Shown: positions 10,911 to 26,300 of the stretch, one piece after another | How the letters are laid out: each line of letters begins with the position of its first letter | Numbering within the stretch: position 1 is the stretch's first letter | Assembly (NCBI GenBank): GCA_013397455.1 | Contig: VYZB01000347.1 | Span: 124,001-188,000 of the forward strand | Direction of reading: 5' to 3' | DNA from: Crotophaga sulcirostris | Lineage: Eukaryota > Chordata > Aves > Cuculiformes > Crotophagidae | DNA: 64,000 nt | Position numbers and translations under genes: made by a program | Notes under the pieces: generated by a model | What the model saw: only the letters and a program-made list of their open reading frames with translations | What the model was told of the DNA's origin: nothing | Database searches by the model: none

Positions 10911-13900
10911 GTTTCTTTTTTCTTGATATTCTAAGGGAGCAAACAGACTTGGGGACGGAAGAGGTGTGCCGAAAATTGAGCCAAATTCAGCTAGGACATG
11001 CTTCTCTATTGTTATTCTCCATTTTTTGGGTAAAGTGACTGGAGTCCAGTAGAATCACTGATGTTACTGAGACAGATAAAATCTGCAAAGGAGCACAGGC
11101 CATTACAGGTGGGGTATTTGTGGCATATTCTGGGTCTATACTGGTACGAGCACTAAAGGAGTTTCATTTGTCCCACGTGAGAGTGGATCCTGTTTCGTCA
11201 TGATTGTGAGTGCTGCCAGCACTTCACAAGCAGCTCACAGTCTGAGCTAGAGAGATCATACAATTCAAACAAATAACACAGCAGAGCACCAGTTGTTATT
11301 TTTGTTAGATTAGCATTGAAAACATTTGCTTTCTGGATGCTGTTGGTTTTGACTGCAGTAATAATAAGCTGAGAGGATATTTTTTTTCCATTGGCGAGAA
11401 TGATAGTGCTAAGAAAAAAACATATACTTGCATTTACATTGAAATTATTTTTATTGTATATGTTTCTTTCAAATATTGAATGTCTGGATCTCATATTTTT
11501 TTAATTTTCTTCTTTGTTTTTTTCACGTCACCTTCATTGACTCAAAAACTTGTGTAGAGCTGCTTAATGGAAAACATGTTTCTGAGAAGCACTTAGACCA
11601 GCCACATTTCAAGGCACTAAGGAGCAGGCTACACACTGCCTCAGTCCCAGTGTTATAGTCAGGGCCTCAGGACAGGTAACTGAGACCTTTTTTTCTTGGT
11701 CCCATCATATTTATCAGTCAAGCAGTGGATGTCAGGGCTTATTCAAAGACAGTCTCTGTCTCTTCCTTAGGTGCCTGTCCACAAAACGTCTCACAGCTGT
11801 GACTTTCGCACTTGCAGCCCCCTCAGGGCTCTGAAGATAGGGACCAAAATACACATAAAGGCCAAAAGCAGATTCCTCTTACGCTGCTTACAGGGGAGAC
11901 AAGAACTCTCCATCCCTGCAGAGGTGAGCTCCAGTCTTCCTTGGCTGATGATCTCCTCTTCTCGTTTGAAAACATCTCTCTGCTTTCTTAAAGCAAATGG
12001 TTTCAGTAACACACATTTGCTAGATTACTGTGCCAGGATGTAGATGACTACAGCTGGGAATCCCTCAAGAACAGGACTGTGGCATCAGTGTTAGGTGGTC
12101 AGTTGCCAAGGACAAACTTTTCCTACATTTCACTGTCCAAAAAGCTACAGAATCCTTCAGTTAAACACAACACCTGCATTTGTTAACCCTTTCTCTGTTG
12201 AGTGCTGTCATTTTTGCAGGGAACAGCACCCCTTCCATTGGCCTATTATGTTTATTTGAAAACATACATTTCATTACCATTTCAGCGCTATTTGTTCCCT
12301 GTAGCTAAATTTCTCTGTTTGGATATTCATCCAGCTCTCTTGGCTTTTCTGCCTGCTAATCACTTATGCTTGTAGTATGTCACAAATGAAAAAAATCCCC
12401 AAGATGCGTGCATCATCTATTTCTGAACACTACGTTTTCAAAGCAAAATGTCACAATACCTGTCTTTATTCCCACCAGAATTCTTCTTTTCCCCAACTAC
12501 TAGTTCTATTTATTCTTCTGGGTAAGACTAAAGGCCTACTAGTATCACATCTACCAATCATTCTATTATTATTCAGGTCTTAATAGACTCAAGCGGATCT
12601 GAGAGAGGCACTTCTTATTTTGAAGAATGGAGTAAACATAAGTGCTAATATAAGTCATCCTTAAGTGGGAGGTGACTGAAGTGGTTATTAAAGTAAAATA
12701 GGCATCACCTGCTGGGAAAGCTGTAGATTGAGTGTTTGGGAACATGAGAAGTCATAGCATGGGCGACTGAAGAGCTTTCTTCATGCCCCACTGCTTCCAG
12801 TCAGCCTGGCTGTAAATGCAGTTCAAACTGTGTCTTCATCGTCTGGCTTGCCTCATCACCAATTTACAGCTTTCTGTCTACTGAGAAATAAAACAATTCT
12901 ACATACTCATTTTGGCAGTAACTTTGAACTGCTGCCCTACATTGGATCTGATTTAGTCACGAGTCTGGATCCTTTTATTAATCCAGTCACATCTGTATCC
13001 CTCGTTTCATACCAAAAAGATAAATGAAAAACTTCTTTAAGAATGTAAGAGATGGATACCTGGCATAAAAGGTAAAAAAAAAAGCTGGTATATTAAATAC
13101 ACATACAAATATATATAATATATAAAAGGTTTTTCAAGCACAAGGCTGGAGAGGTAATTAAAATAGGAACATAAGCTTGAAAAGAGAAGGTTAAATGGAG
13201 TTCAGCATTGGTATTGTTGGTATGTGTTCCTTTGGGAAAAAAAATGCTATGCTGGACAATGCAGTTGAGAAACATACAGGGCTGTAAGAACACAGTATAT
13301 GGTGGCCCACCCTGGTGGCAGCGCCTCATTAGGGTGGAGCTACTGCAGGACTGTGTAACAGAGATGCTATACAGATTCTTTTTATTGTTTGTTTCAGAAC
13401 AAGTAAAGAGTCATTGAGCCACTGCATACCACAGCAAGATAATCTTCCATGCCGTCATCAATCAAAGTGGAGCTTATCTAATTTTACTGATTTTCTTACT
13501 GACAAACCTGGCAGCAGCCTTACAATGTGAGATGCAAAGAGCCCAAAGGACAAAATGGTCCATGAGTTACAGAACACAAGTTAGGGTTATGATGTTAGCA
13601 AAACTGAATCAGTCAGTTACATACAGAGGCATACAACTTTATTTCAAAACCACTTGTAAAAACAATGTATGGGTCTCAGAGCAGTATTTGTTTCGGTTCT
13701 AAGTAGCAATTTTAATACTCATAATGTACCAGGGAAAAGGAAAATCCTTACTCAGAACAGCAAACATGTTTTTACCTTAGCATTTGGCAAAAAAAAAAAA
13801 TTAATAGTTGTGGTTGCTCAAACTCTTTTGAATAATTAGCTTTGAAATTATACAGTATGAATACATTCAGTTCAATGGGATGGGAAAATGCATAATTCAG

Positions 13901-16900
13901 TATATAAACAATAATGAGCAAGTGTGTACCAGGAACCTTGAACTCTTCTTTCTCTGCTTAGAAATCCATTCATAAACCTTTTTGATAGCAGAGATCAACC
14001 CTCAAGTTTTGTGGCAGTAGAGACACATCTTTGGTTGAACTGACAACACAGAGATTGTCCCAGTTCTGCACATCACAGCCAGTAGTTTGGATTCTCAGTA
14101 CCACATCTATTAATTCACTGTGACTGCAAAGTAAAGGCACATTTTAATAAAGCATATAATTTACACTTGGTTTGTACTGAGTAGAGAATGAGTCTGAAGG
14201 CTGTTGTACACTATGAAAAGCTTTCACTGTAGGTTAAAGACTGGCAGTCATCAAATATTACTCATATAGGAGTAAGCTGTTGGTCTTTGGCAGAGCCTTA
14301 GGAGGAGTCAGTATTCCCCCACCCCTGTTTGGCTCAGTTAGAGAAGTCATCTCTGCCATTTTTCTGCAAGTGGTACTCATTTTTATATTGTCCTTTAAAA
14401 AAAAAACCCTGTTCTGCTACTAATAAAAACAGCAGCAAACCTTGCACTCGTGAGCGCAGTGGTTAGTTCCAAACGCCAGTTGTTGTGCAGTACTGATAAC
14501 CGGGCCAGTGAGCCTTCTCAGGTTTTAAGGCCACTTTCAACAAGCACTTCAGGTCAAAGTGTTACTCCAGGGAGACCTTCTTTTTTAAGTCTCAGATAAA
14601 AGAATTCAAACCCGCAGTTTGAGTATGAATGCATGTTTTATCTTCTTGCTTGGCCAGCACCAGGAACATAATTCATGTTTGAAAACTGTTGGTGTCTTCT
14701 CACAGTGTTTTTGTCTGCCTCAGAAGTGCAAACCCATTGCCCAGAGTAGTCAAACAAACTCACTCTTGGCATATATATGAATGAAATAAATTTCATAATC
14801 AATGAAATAAGCAAATGAAGAAACTATGCTGGGAAGGGCTACTTTGCTGAAAGCACTGTATACTGGCTTTTTGTCCAGGGGACTGTTCTCAAAGCAGTCT
14901 GACTGGCAATTTCCCTTTGTTCATGTATCAACTTAATCGGCAGCTACCTGGTACAGTTAATGTCAGTTGGTTCCCTGTCTTGCAGCATGTGTCCACACAG
15001 GGAGCTGCTGTGGCTGGAAGTCAGCGTAGGGGCAGGGGTTCCCCGAAAGCAGATCTCATTTCAGGATCTGAGCTTTAAAGAATGAGACTCTCCAGAGAGT
15101 AAAAGGAGCATGTGAATTGACAGCATTTGATAAATAATGTTTGTAGACTAATTTAAATTGTTCCTTTGGCCAAGAATATATTTTACTATTTGGGAAAAGG
15201 AGGCTGTTTGGCTCTTCTTTCCACCAATTGTAATCTATATTCTTCTTAACTACAAACTAATTGCTTATGGTGAAATAAAGTAGAGAATTTAACAGTGTAT
15301 TTCCACTCTTGTTTCCCTTTTCCAATTTCATTTTGCAGGCATTCCTGCAGGTCCAAGCTAAAATGAACAGATAAAGTCTTGGCAAATGTAAAGAAAATAT
15401 TTTATAAGATTTTTATATGCCAAAGTATACATGAAGTTCTTGCCCTAGTGTGGAAAGTTAGGAAGGACTGGAGTACTCCTGAAGTATTAACATTTTCTTT
15501 TATGTCCTCTTCTATTTCATAATGTTTGCTGTTACTTAAAAGGTCTCCTGGCATTCAAGCAATGTTAGAAGGAGGGTAGAGGAATGTGGATGTTTTTCTC
15601 TTGCCTACTATACACTTATTTTTTTGCCTGTAACTTCTTGCTGCTGGTTTTCATTCAAACACATCTGCTTAGAAGGTGTAGCAGAGTAAGATGCACAGCT
15701 TCGCCCAACAAACAAACTCAGGGCAATCTCACTTCCTCTTCTGGGAGGCAAGTAAAAACGATCATGTTAAAAAACTTGGGGCTGTGGCATTTCAGCAAAG
15801 CCACCTACTGTGGCCACAGAAACCTGAGGAAAGCCCTGTAAAAACCACTTCCTCCACCGGCCTTCCCTCTTCCATAGACTTTTTATGGGAACATGGGTAC
15901 AAAATAAAACTACACTGAAGAATCTGGCTTTTTCCATCTGTTTTTACCTCATGTTCACTGATTTGAGCAGCTACAAAATGTGCAAGTCAGTTGCAGAGGG
16001 CAATGCCAGCCTCCTCTCCAGTGTGTGTGGCTGCCCCACAGAGCGGGGAGGATGCAGCTGGACTTCATTACCAGCCCCACCACTGGGGCCAAGTGACCTT
16101 GCTTCCTTTAACAAGCCTTTTAACATATAAAAATGCCTGTGCTGCCTTGGGTGGAGGCAAGATAAGAGTATGTTGTTGTGGGTTGGTGAGTTGGTCTGGT
16201 TTTGCCATTTTGAAGTTTGTTTTTAAGTAAAAGGAGAATTTTCATATTTGCAGGGCTTTAGTTTTGGTTTTTAGCTCTGCTAGGGAGAATTATTTTTTCT
16301 TACTGTGATACTGGAATTTCAGCCATTTGGTTTTAAGTGATTCATAAATATAGTCCTGTTCAAGAAAGCATTTCTCTCTTCTTCCCTTCTTCTGTTTGAA
16401 CAGTGTATGTACTTCTTACCTGTATCTTCTTACCTGGTCTCCTGAGCCAGCTAACTTCATGTTAGGACGCTTAGTATAAACAGTCTTTTCCCTTTAGAAA
16501 ACAAACAAAAGAATTCTTGAAGTCATTCTCTGCTCTCCAAGTAAACAATGCATGAGTACTTCCTATCCTAAATGTGTGTCAATGATATAATGGTAAAGCT
16601 GTTAAAAGGCTAATACAGAGGAAATAATTAATTTCTGGTTTGGGGGGTATTAGTGTTGTGTTGATTCACATGCTGATTCTTATTGCCTGTTTTGTCCACC
16701 CCTGCTATGCCTGTGCTTAAACACTGCGTTCAGGTGGTAGTTCAGACTTTTCTTATGTGGCAGGAAGGGTAGGCTCTAGGCTGCAGGAGGCTACAGCTAT
16801 TCAGAGGCTTAATTTGTTTTGATCTGAATAGGAACTAAACATATCTATATGATCTGTGTCCATGTATTCCTATTACTTGGTTGTTTAATTGCACTAGTTA

Positions 16901-19900
16901 CATACTTACTGCTTGAAATAAGATAGGAAAATGTGAAGTGAAAGTTCTTAAAAATGTAAAATTTGTCTTGGCTTTGCTGTATCAGACAGAGTGAGCATTT
17001 TGTCTGGTGTTGTTACAGCCTGTAGAGTATTACTGTGAAACAACCTCTTACTCCAGACAGGTGAAGTGAAATCTTCAGCCCTTTGAAGTCAATGGATTTA
17101 TTTCTTGATTTACATGTCTTGTGCTTCTGTAAATGGTTTCACTGTAAGCAATCTAAAGAGGTCACACCCTACGTTTGGCAGACGCTAATGCATTTTCTGC
17201 TACAGCAAATCACATTTACTGTGTGTGGACTAGTTTTCTGTGAGGCTTTTCCAAAAGGAATCCATTCTCATCAAACTTACTCCTACTGTTTTGATGATGG
17301 GATGGTCCAGCGATCACTGAATATTTTTATAAAACCTGCCTTAGCTACCCTGTATGCCAAGTAACAGACAGCAGAGAGAATCTGATAGGGTGGTTTTGAC
17401 AGGAGAAGTTATGCACTACTGGTGTCGTGTTGCAAGTGAAACCAGCAAGTTATTAGTAATATGCAGTATAACACCTGGTAGAAGTAAGCAGGCATGTGCT
17501 TATTTGTTTCACTTCAAGAGAAATGTGCGTATGTAGCAACAGGCAGCTGAAATAACTGTAAATTTCTGCTCTAGTGGCTTAGCTTAAATAAATGTTGACA
17601 GGATTATTAACTATTAATCTTATAATGCATACTTTCCTAAAGGACCTGAATTCTCATTTTAATTGTGTCAAAATTTTTTTTCCAAGTCTAGTGAGTCTAG
17701 TAGTGAAGGGTCTGATTGACCATGTGGAATCTGGCTGTAAGACAGGAGTAGGACTGCTGCTTTGTTAAATCACAAATGCGGAACACTCCAGAAGCAAAGC
17801 AAGCTAAACCAATGACAGACAAATTATTCTGCTTATTCTTAAAGTAAAAGTATGGCATTTTTGGATGTGGGGAGGGAATTAGAGAGTCTGGATTAGAAAA
17901 TGAATTTATGTCTGGTGTTCTCGGTCCTTTAACTTAATTACTAATTCACAACTGTTTTGTTATCTGTGCTGTTCCACACCTGGGATTGCACACTGTTTCA
18001 AGTAAAACAAAGAGATCTAGAACAAAACCTGAGATTAAAGTGTTTTGTAAAGTAAGAGTTTAGTTTTCTCCCCACCACTCCCTCTCCAATTTCTCCAAGT
18101 GTCAATGTTTATAGCACACTCATTTCTACTTGACTCGCCCACCCTCCTGCCTTTCCCTGCTGCTTTATGAACTTTGTGTTCTCCTGTGGAGCTGCAGCAG
18201 CTGTTTCTGGCTGTGTAATTTAAACCTATATGTAAAGGAGAAGCTGGGCTTTTCACATCACTTCCGTATTAAATCTTTTCCCCAGTAGTCCCATGTTATG
18301 GAGGAGAGCCTTTCATTTCTTGTCTTTAGGTACTCTCTGGATTTTAATCTGCTTAAAGTTTCAGTGAATGTGTGAAAGGTTGTGATAGCAACTGATTACA
18401 TTCAGAGATGGTTTGGTCTTCTAACTAGACTGGTTTATAAAGTTATATTAATCCTGGCTAAGATGCAAGTTCTTACTTTGTTTCACCTGTTTCAATGGTT
18501 CCAAAACTTGCTTTGGAAGAATGCTTTTATGCACTTAACTGGTTATAACAACCATAATCCTCTGCTTGCCTGGACAACCACTGCTGATATCAGGGTGCAT
18601 GGGGCATATTTCCCTCCCCCACTTTTTTAAGCCATTTTTTTTAAAGAGGAATGTTTATAAATGCAAGTTTAAGTGACCCGGTAACTCTGATAGGTGTTTG
18701 AATGCAGCTAGTTTTCATTTCCCAGCACAAGTTGCTCTTTAACGGTAGGTGTCTGTTTGACAAAAAAAGGGACTTACCTGTCTCATGAAAGGCATGAGTA
18801 AACCATGAATACATAGTTGGCATTTTGATCTTACAGCTGTTATGTATTTTGGAAAGCCCACTGATTTACAGTTTGATTTCTGCCTGCTGAAAACTGTGGA
18901 GTTGAGGTACCTTTTGATGAACTGTTAGATAAATGTTTACCACTCACTTCAAAAAGTGAAGATGACTCCTCCCCTCTCCTCTCCTCCTCTTGAAGACTTT
19001 TCTTACTGATCTACTGTGAGGAAAACTGAAAAAGAACACATGGAAATTTCATTACTTGAATACTTGCTGTTCATAGATGCAAAATGGTATGTCTATTAAA
19101 AAGGATGTCACATCTCAAAGCCAGATAACTTACCATCAGGGAGGGATGATGTTGGTGGGAGGGTGTTTCCCTTCAGGCAGTTAAGCATGGTTCTTATTTT
19201 GCTCCTTGGTGGAGTCAAGGCTTACTCATCCTCTGTGTCCTGAGGGATTAATTAATGCTTTAAGGACACAAGGATGAAGATCCAGCTGAGCATAGGCAGG
19301 GCTTGCACAGAGGCTATGGGCACTCTTGGTATTTTTCCTCTCACGCACTCATGCACATGCCAGCTGCAATCTGACCCCATTATTACTGTGTTTATTTGCC
19401 TCAATTTCCGATCACACAACTGGGAAGTTGAATACGAACTAAACAGTAATACATTTACTTCAAGTTGTTTTGCATAGCGTTATAATTAGAAGCTGGAGAC
19501 AACTCTCCTTTCGTTGTTCAATAGCAAGGATTTGTTCCTCCTTGTTTTTTCTTTTCCCAAGGGCTATCTCTTTGTAGCCATTTTTCACAGACACATTTAA
19601 AACTAATGGGCAGGTACACTAAGCTAATGCATATACTGTGATGTTCCAGAGAGCTGGTTTAGGCTGCCTTGAGGGCATGAGCAGCTGCAGGCTGCCTGCA
19701 GATGTTGACCGGATGGACAGTTGCTTGTGAGTGATTCTATTATGTTTCCTCAGATCCCTTTTTCAGTCATGTTGGGCAACTGCTCCTAATGACTTTCTGA
19801 TGTTCCTTCACCCTCTTTTTCAAGCTGTGCAGCTGGCTGCCAGGGGAGACAGCCCAATGGCAATGGCTGGTGCAACACGATTTTTGCAGGCAGATGACAT

Positions 19901-22900
19901 GTGACAGTGTACAGACAATACACTGGTTCTGTTGCCTCTGTAATAGGTGACTGCTGAGTGCCAGGTAATTCATCTCATGCCTTCTCCAGAGAGGGCAGAG
20001 TAGATCTAACGGGCATGGAGAAAAAACAGTGCCTCCTACTTTGGTTTGCGCAGCATATTAAAGCAAGTTAAAACTGTTTCTGGATACTGTTTAGTCCACA
20101 GGTATTGACAATCAAACCCCCTTTTTTCTCACGGTGTTTCGAAGATGTTTGATCGCTTTCCTCTGGCCTTGCTCAAGGGGCATTACAGCTGGTCATACAG
20201 TAACTCACTCTAGCATTCATAGCAGGCTCATCCCAGTGATTTTGATCTGCAGCTCCTAGTTAGGATGAAGTCTGGGAGAAGTGGAGAAGGACTGGAAGCT
20301 TGTGAAATCCTTTCTACCAGAGCCTCATGGTGGCTATATCCAACTGTGATGGAATTGTTTCTGAGATCATCGCTGTTTCTGACCCCACATTGTGTTGTTG
20401 TGTATAGCTTGTGAAGCTGTCTCTCTCACACCTTTCTCTACAAGGTATGGCTTGACAAAGCCACCATTTATATGCTGCACATAGTAGCTAAGTACTTGTC
20501 ATCATAACTATAGCAAAACACCAAAATGCCTCTGTCATTAAATAAGTCTCTGACCAGAGCTTTGAGGTAGGTCTGCCCACACCTCTTTCCTCAGAGAGCT
20601 TTTAAACTCAAACCTCAGGTTTTCTTTGAACAAAGCCTACATCAGACAAACTTCTTGCAACAGAGGCAAGAGAGAAAAGGCAGACTAGACATAGAGAAGG
20701 GTTTACAAACAAATATCCTGCTGTTCACTTTGTCTTGGCTTCCAGTCTTGCTTTCAATCAGCTCTGGGGTTGAAGCAGACTGAGTTCACTCTGGTCCCCA
20801 GTGAGGTTTTTTCCATTGTCACTGGAGCTTGGTTGTAGTTTCTCCTACTGCAGTCAGCCATCTCCTGAGCGTGAACTGCATGCTCCTCTCTCCTTGTTCT
20901 TTGCTTCTCCCCCCACTTAAGCATACCCAGTAGCTCTCAAATGAAGGTGCTGTGTTCTTTCCTCTGCAGAGGGGCCCACTTGACTCTGTCACTATCTTTA
21001 AAAGGAACATAATACACCAAAAGGAATAAATTGACCTAGCCCCTAACAGACCTTGTTCTGGAAAAAAAGGGTATGTTGTCATAAATGTGAAATGTACAAT
21101 ATAAATATTTAGCTACTGTTAACTCATCTGTTAATGTTTTCTGGCTATCTTTACGAAGTTGTTTGTGTGCTTCTTTGAATCTTCTAGTATTCTTTTCTAC
21201 CTTAAAATATGAAAGGCAGGTTTTTACAAGTTGTCATAGACTGGAGAAAGTGTACATTTATCCACACCTCCAGTTTGTACAAAGGTTAACTGGGAGATCC
21301 CTTTGACTGTCTTGTACCTCAGCTGAAATTTGTGCTTTTGAGACCTTAACTGCTGGGGTTTTTCTTGTTGTCTAGGCTGCTTATTTCTGCTAGTTCAGCA
21401 GATGTGCTCATAATGAAGAGTGGAGATACATTAAATACTGAATCTTCTGCATGGGATGAATAATTTTGCTCCCATTTGGTACTGTTGTAGTAGATCTGCT
21501 GTGTGAATCCAAGTGCAGGTGCTTAGATCAGATTAAAAGAAAAGATTTGGTGGGTAGGGATCTGATGAGGAGTTCCTGGGAAGTCTAACAAGTCTTCAAC
21601 TGCCCAAGTAATGCAGCTCCCACATTGCTCTGCACTATGAATATGATTGTTTTCATCCTACTCCAGTCCCAAACTTCCTAATGAGTTCAGGGAAGTTGTT
21701 ATGGTGTAAACATACCCATCTGTAAATTAACCACTCATGTAATGAAGTTATATAAATCTGTAGTGTCTAACCAGTTCCATGACAACTAGAGGAACAGCAA
21801 GATACTTCACAATATGATGACAAATAATGATATTGAGGAGGAGGAGGAAGGGACATGAAAGAGACAACGGAACAACAATAACAAGAATAGAGGCACATTT
21901 TCATTAAATAAAAACATCTTAAACAATGACCTTTCTGACAAACCACAGAATAGCAAACATGCAGCCATTTCAATAATGGTTTCATATTTGAGTTTTGCAA
22001 GCACATCCCCTGGAAACTTAATGCAGTCCAAATGTCTGTCCCTTGGACAAGGCCTGTTGGTATATGCTCTTCAATGGTTGAACGAACAAGTGAAAGCTTG
22101 CAGGTTTTTCACAATTGCAGGGAGTCCATGCTCCTGACTATATTTCTCTCCATTTGAATGAATTTTTCTCATTTGATGTTTTCTTCATCCTCCTCATTGG
22201 TTTTGTGGAAAACAACATTGTTAGTAAAAGATCTGTCATAAAAGGTATGCTTAGAGTCTACTAAAAATGACTTTTCCTTCAGCCTAGTCAAAGCCAGCTC
22301 AACTTCCTAAAGATGTTGCCCTGCTGTAGCACTCACCAGTGTTGTATTTGTATTTGAAATAGGTAAAAGTCTTGATTTATATGATGATGGAGTTTTTCAT
22401 TGCTTTGTCCCATTATACAGATACTGTATGCTGGAGAGGGGGGACAAAATATCATGTGGGACGATACCAAAATCAGTAGACGTTCCTTCCTAGACTTCTC
22501 AAAGCAGTAGATTTCTTACAGAGAAAGTATTTCAGGTGTATTTAGTTTGAAAGCTTTTTTAATTCTCACTCCTTGCTAACAGTTTTCATCAATGAGATCT
22601 ATGATAGGTCAAATAACCATCTCGTTCTTAAATCAGGGAGTTATGTAACCTTATTCTGTCATAACAATATCTATGAATAACCATTTTCAAAAGCTAACTT
22701 AAACGCATTAGAGATTAATTGCGTTCAACTAAGTGTAGACTATTAAGAGTTAAAATCCCTGCAATGGACAAATGTTTCACCTATGTATGTTTAGTGTTTT
22801 GCTCCCAACCTTTTGGATTGTTCAAGTTTTCCACGCTTCTTTTATCGTAGTTCAATGTTATTATAAACATCCTCAAGCCTTCATTTCAAATAGTGGCTAT

Positions 22901-23125
22901 GCCTACCACCTGCAAGTCCATGAAGATGCAAAACACATGAAACAATAATAAACTACTGCCATTCTTATTTCATGGTGTTTTATGAGAACAAAATGTATGG
23001 TATATAACCTAGTAACTCTCACTGCATTTTATAAACTAGATGGAAGTAATGCAGAGTCAAGAACTATTGTACAAATGATAAAACTCAGCAACTCCAGACA
23101 GGAAAAAAAGATGGTTTCATTCTAA
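10911..23125. other. Gene-free spacer between NDNF and PRDM5, part 1
   Basis: About 12 kb of AT-rich sequence. Open frames are all under 100 codons and none resembles a known protein. I recognise no exon, RNA gene, CR1 copy or array. Distal enhancers or a lineage-specific non-coding RNA could be present but leave no mark I can read. Confidence 0.5.
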
Positions 23126-23361
23126 GAGAACATGAGAAGGGAAATAGAGGGTAGATTTAGATTAGAGAGCCGGAAAAGAATGTTTTCCTGTGAGGGTGGT
23201 GAGGCACTGACACAGGTTGCCCAGAGAACTTGTGGCTGCCCCATCCCTGGAGGTGTTCAAGACCAGGTTGGATGGGGCTTTGAGCAGCCTGATCCAGTGG
23301 GAGGTGTCCCTGCCCATGGCAGGGGGGTTGAAACTGGATGATCTTTAAGGTTCCTTAGGCT
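23126..23361 (+). mobile_element. CR1 LINE 3' fragment, sense
   Basis: About 235 bp of truncated CR1. It includes TTTAGATTAGAGAG, GGTGGTGAGGCACTGACAC, CCATCCCTGGAGGTGTTC and AACTGGATGATCTTTAAGG. The last bases of the 3' end are lost or diverged. Confidence 0.9.
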
Positions 23362-26300
23362 CCCTTCATGCTGTAATAACTTCACTTGGGTGCAGATCAG
23401 GCAAACCCATGTTAGTTGTGTCGCGTCCAGTGACTCGATACTGGTTAATGCCTTTCATCCCCACTAATGGAACAATGAAGCGTGTTCAGCAGGCATGTTG
23501 GCCACAGCCATGTTCTACAACAAGGGCTAATTACGTCTGCCTCTTGAGTGTAGACAGAGCTTCATTCAGCCTTTCTGTGATGAATTATTATGGTTTGGGC
23601 AGACTTTCATATAGTTTCAGAAGGGGCATGTTAATGTCTTGTACCTCTTGAAAGACACACTTTTAAACAAGATGCAGCTGCAATGTGTTTTCAGTCCATT
23701 CCCTTGCTGTTTTATGAGAAAAGATGACTAACTCATTTACGGCAATACTGAGCAGTAATAACTTTAAATTTATAGGGCAGCCAGTGTCTAGATGCCTTAG
23801 GGCGCCTGACAGGCTATAACTTAAAATGTTACTTTAAAAAAAGCAGTGTGATTTAACACAATAGAACTGATGGAGAAACAGAAACCCTATTGTGTGATAA
23901 ATAGAACAGCATCCCACAAACATTATCAAACCCAAACTCTCTGCAGCCTGACCCAGAGGGGTGCCATTGTTTTCTCCTAAATGTCAGAGAGGGGAATGCA
24001 CTTGAGCTAAGAGAAAGCATTTATATAGGCAGGCTACATGCATGGTAAACCAGAACCAGCTACAGCTTTAGATGGAGGGGTAGGATTTGCTGGTCTTGTT
24101 AACTCAGAATGAATACTTCAGAAAGGAAGCAACATAGTGGCGTACATCCGTCTATTTTCTTTGAAAAGCTTCCTTTACAAAGTACTCTTTTCCTGTTAGT
24201 AATCATTAGATTAATCTGTATGTATATACACATTTTTTGCGTTGGTCCCTGTTCTCTACCAACTTTGGGTAGTTGCAGAACTCCTTGCTCACTTAAATCT
24301 GCTCTCAAAATCCTCTTCTGTCCCAAAGTGTGCATTTAACAGGCTTATATCAAGTTTTGGTATCAGCTTCTGTTCTGGGTGAGCAGTGAAAGCAGTTCCT
24401 TTAAAGAGGGTGCCATGTGAGAACTTTCTCCCTAGTTATTTCAGAGTCTCCAGGCATCTCTGCTTTGGCGAGCCAGGTAGATCTATGATGCTTAACTAGA
24501 AGACTTCGCCTTGAAGAGTGAACTTGTTTGAATCATTCTACAATTGCTTGTAAAGAAAATACCTCTGTGTCAATTTTGAAAGCATAAATATAATACAGGG
24601 AACAAAAAAGAAAAAAATATATTTTTGCCTTTATTCCTTCTAGTACTTTCAAAATTGAGTAACTTCACTAGGCTGCACAAAATATTTGCAATAACTCAAC
24701 TTAATCTTTGAAAGAGCTACTGGTTTTCTTAATTTTTCTTTTGTTGTGTGTTTGTTTTTCTAACGTACATAAGTCATTTGACAGTTGATCCTTACAGACC
24801 TTGGCAACCATATCCAAAAAAATCATTTGAGCGAGAGTTGTGTTCTTGATGATTGTTGCTTCTTAATTTTTTTAGAGTCTGTCTGACATCTTGTATAATA
24901 CAAACTTGGAAATAAGACTCCTACAGTTAAACAAATTATCCTACTAAGTATTGTGAAAGACTATATCGTGTAGCTTTTCTTTCTAATAGCAACGGAATTG
25001 CTATGTTTGTTTTCTTATTTGATATTGTGACTGTATCCAGGGGGTAAGGGAGTGGTAAGGCAGTCTCTAGAGTCTGGCACACAATTTCAAAATGAGTGCA
25101 TTTCACAATCTTTATCTACCTCATAGCATCCCCATTCAAATAATGTTAACAAATAGAGTGCCCTGAGAAGTGCAGTAGCCAGAAACTTGCACATTACAAC
25201 ATCAAAAAATATTTTGATTTGTCTGATAGATAGGGAAATTTGAGCCAGCTGCAATCTAAAAGTAAGTGTTATTTACAAAGATTAACAGAGGGCAGAACTT
25301 ACACCGAATAGCATCAATTTCTGTAAAAGTATGGCCATAAATCAGAACAGTTATTGAAATTAGTTCTTCAGAATTTTATGACATGTGTTTTTAAATATTG
25401 CCAAAATGCGATCTTTTTTTTTTTTTTTAAAGATAACATCTGTTTATTTGGAGTTATCAAAACTACAGGCTATATGGCTGGATGTGCTGCTTTAAAAACA
25501 AAACAAACCCCATAAGTATACACAGCACATGGTAACAGGTAACTTGCTGTTCTGTTTGTCTCTGATGCTACGTATTCAGCTGACTTGACTTTGAGTGTTT
25601 GGGACAGAGTTGCAAAGTACACATGGTGTCAGGCAGAATATAATGAGGATTAGAGTTTTCAAATAGAAGCATTCAACAGAAAAGCCATTTTGAAATATTC
25701 ATCTTGTATGTCTTAATGAAAACCAAATTCCTGACAAATGTTGGTGGCTTTGTTTTTTGGTAGGTTTTGTTGGTTTTTGTTAAGCTCAGATCATTTTAAA
25801 CATAGATGCATGTGATACCCCTGATTACGCGGGTCCTTAGGCCGTATAAAGCAGCTCATGATCATGGGTTTTGGTGAAGCTGGTTCTGCTAAAATCTGTA
25901 GGTGGAAAACTCGGATTTATTTTAAATTTTTATATGCATGACTGGCTTCTGGCATGTTGTATTCTGAAAGAGCAGCATTTGGATGGAGTGAAGGAAAGAT
26001 CCATGGAAGAATTCAAGTTTCTGTCCTCTAGGCCTGTGTTAAAAGAGTAAGAATTTCCCATTCTTCCAGAAGAATTTGTTACAGTACTGAGAAGGAAGTA
26101 TTTTCTGGGGGAATATGTCATCAACTGAGAAAGTGATTTTAGTGGAGGATCGGCAGGTAGGAGATGGAAAACCAAGTAAAGCACTGAGATGCATTTAGGA
26201 CACTTCTTGCCCATTCTTGAGTTAGTAACTCTCATTTTGGTGTGTGCTTGAAGGAAATGTTTTAAGAGTTCACACGACACTTCCAAAAAGGTTTAGACCA

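Noticed and set aside
25930..26286. 118-codon antisense frame as a gene
   Set aside because: No recognisable family and no clear splice sites. I kept the nearby poly(A)-like end only as a low-interest observation.
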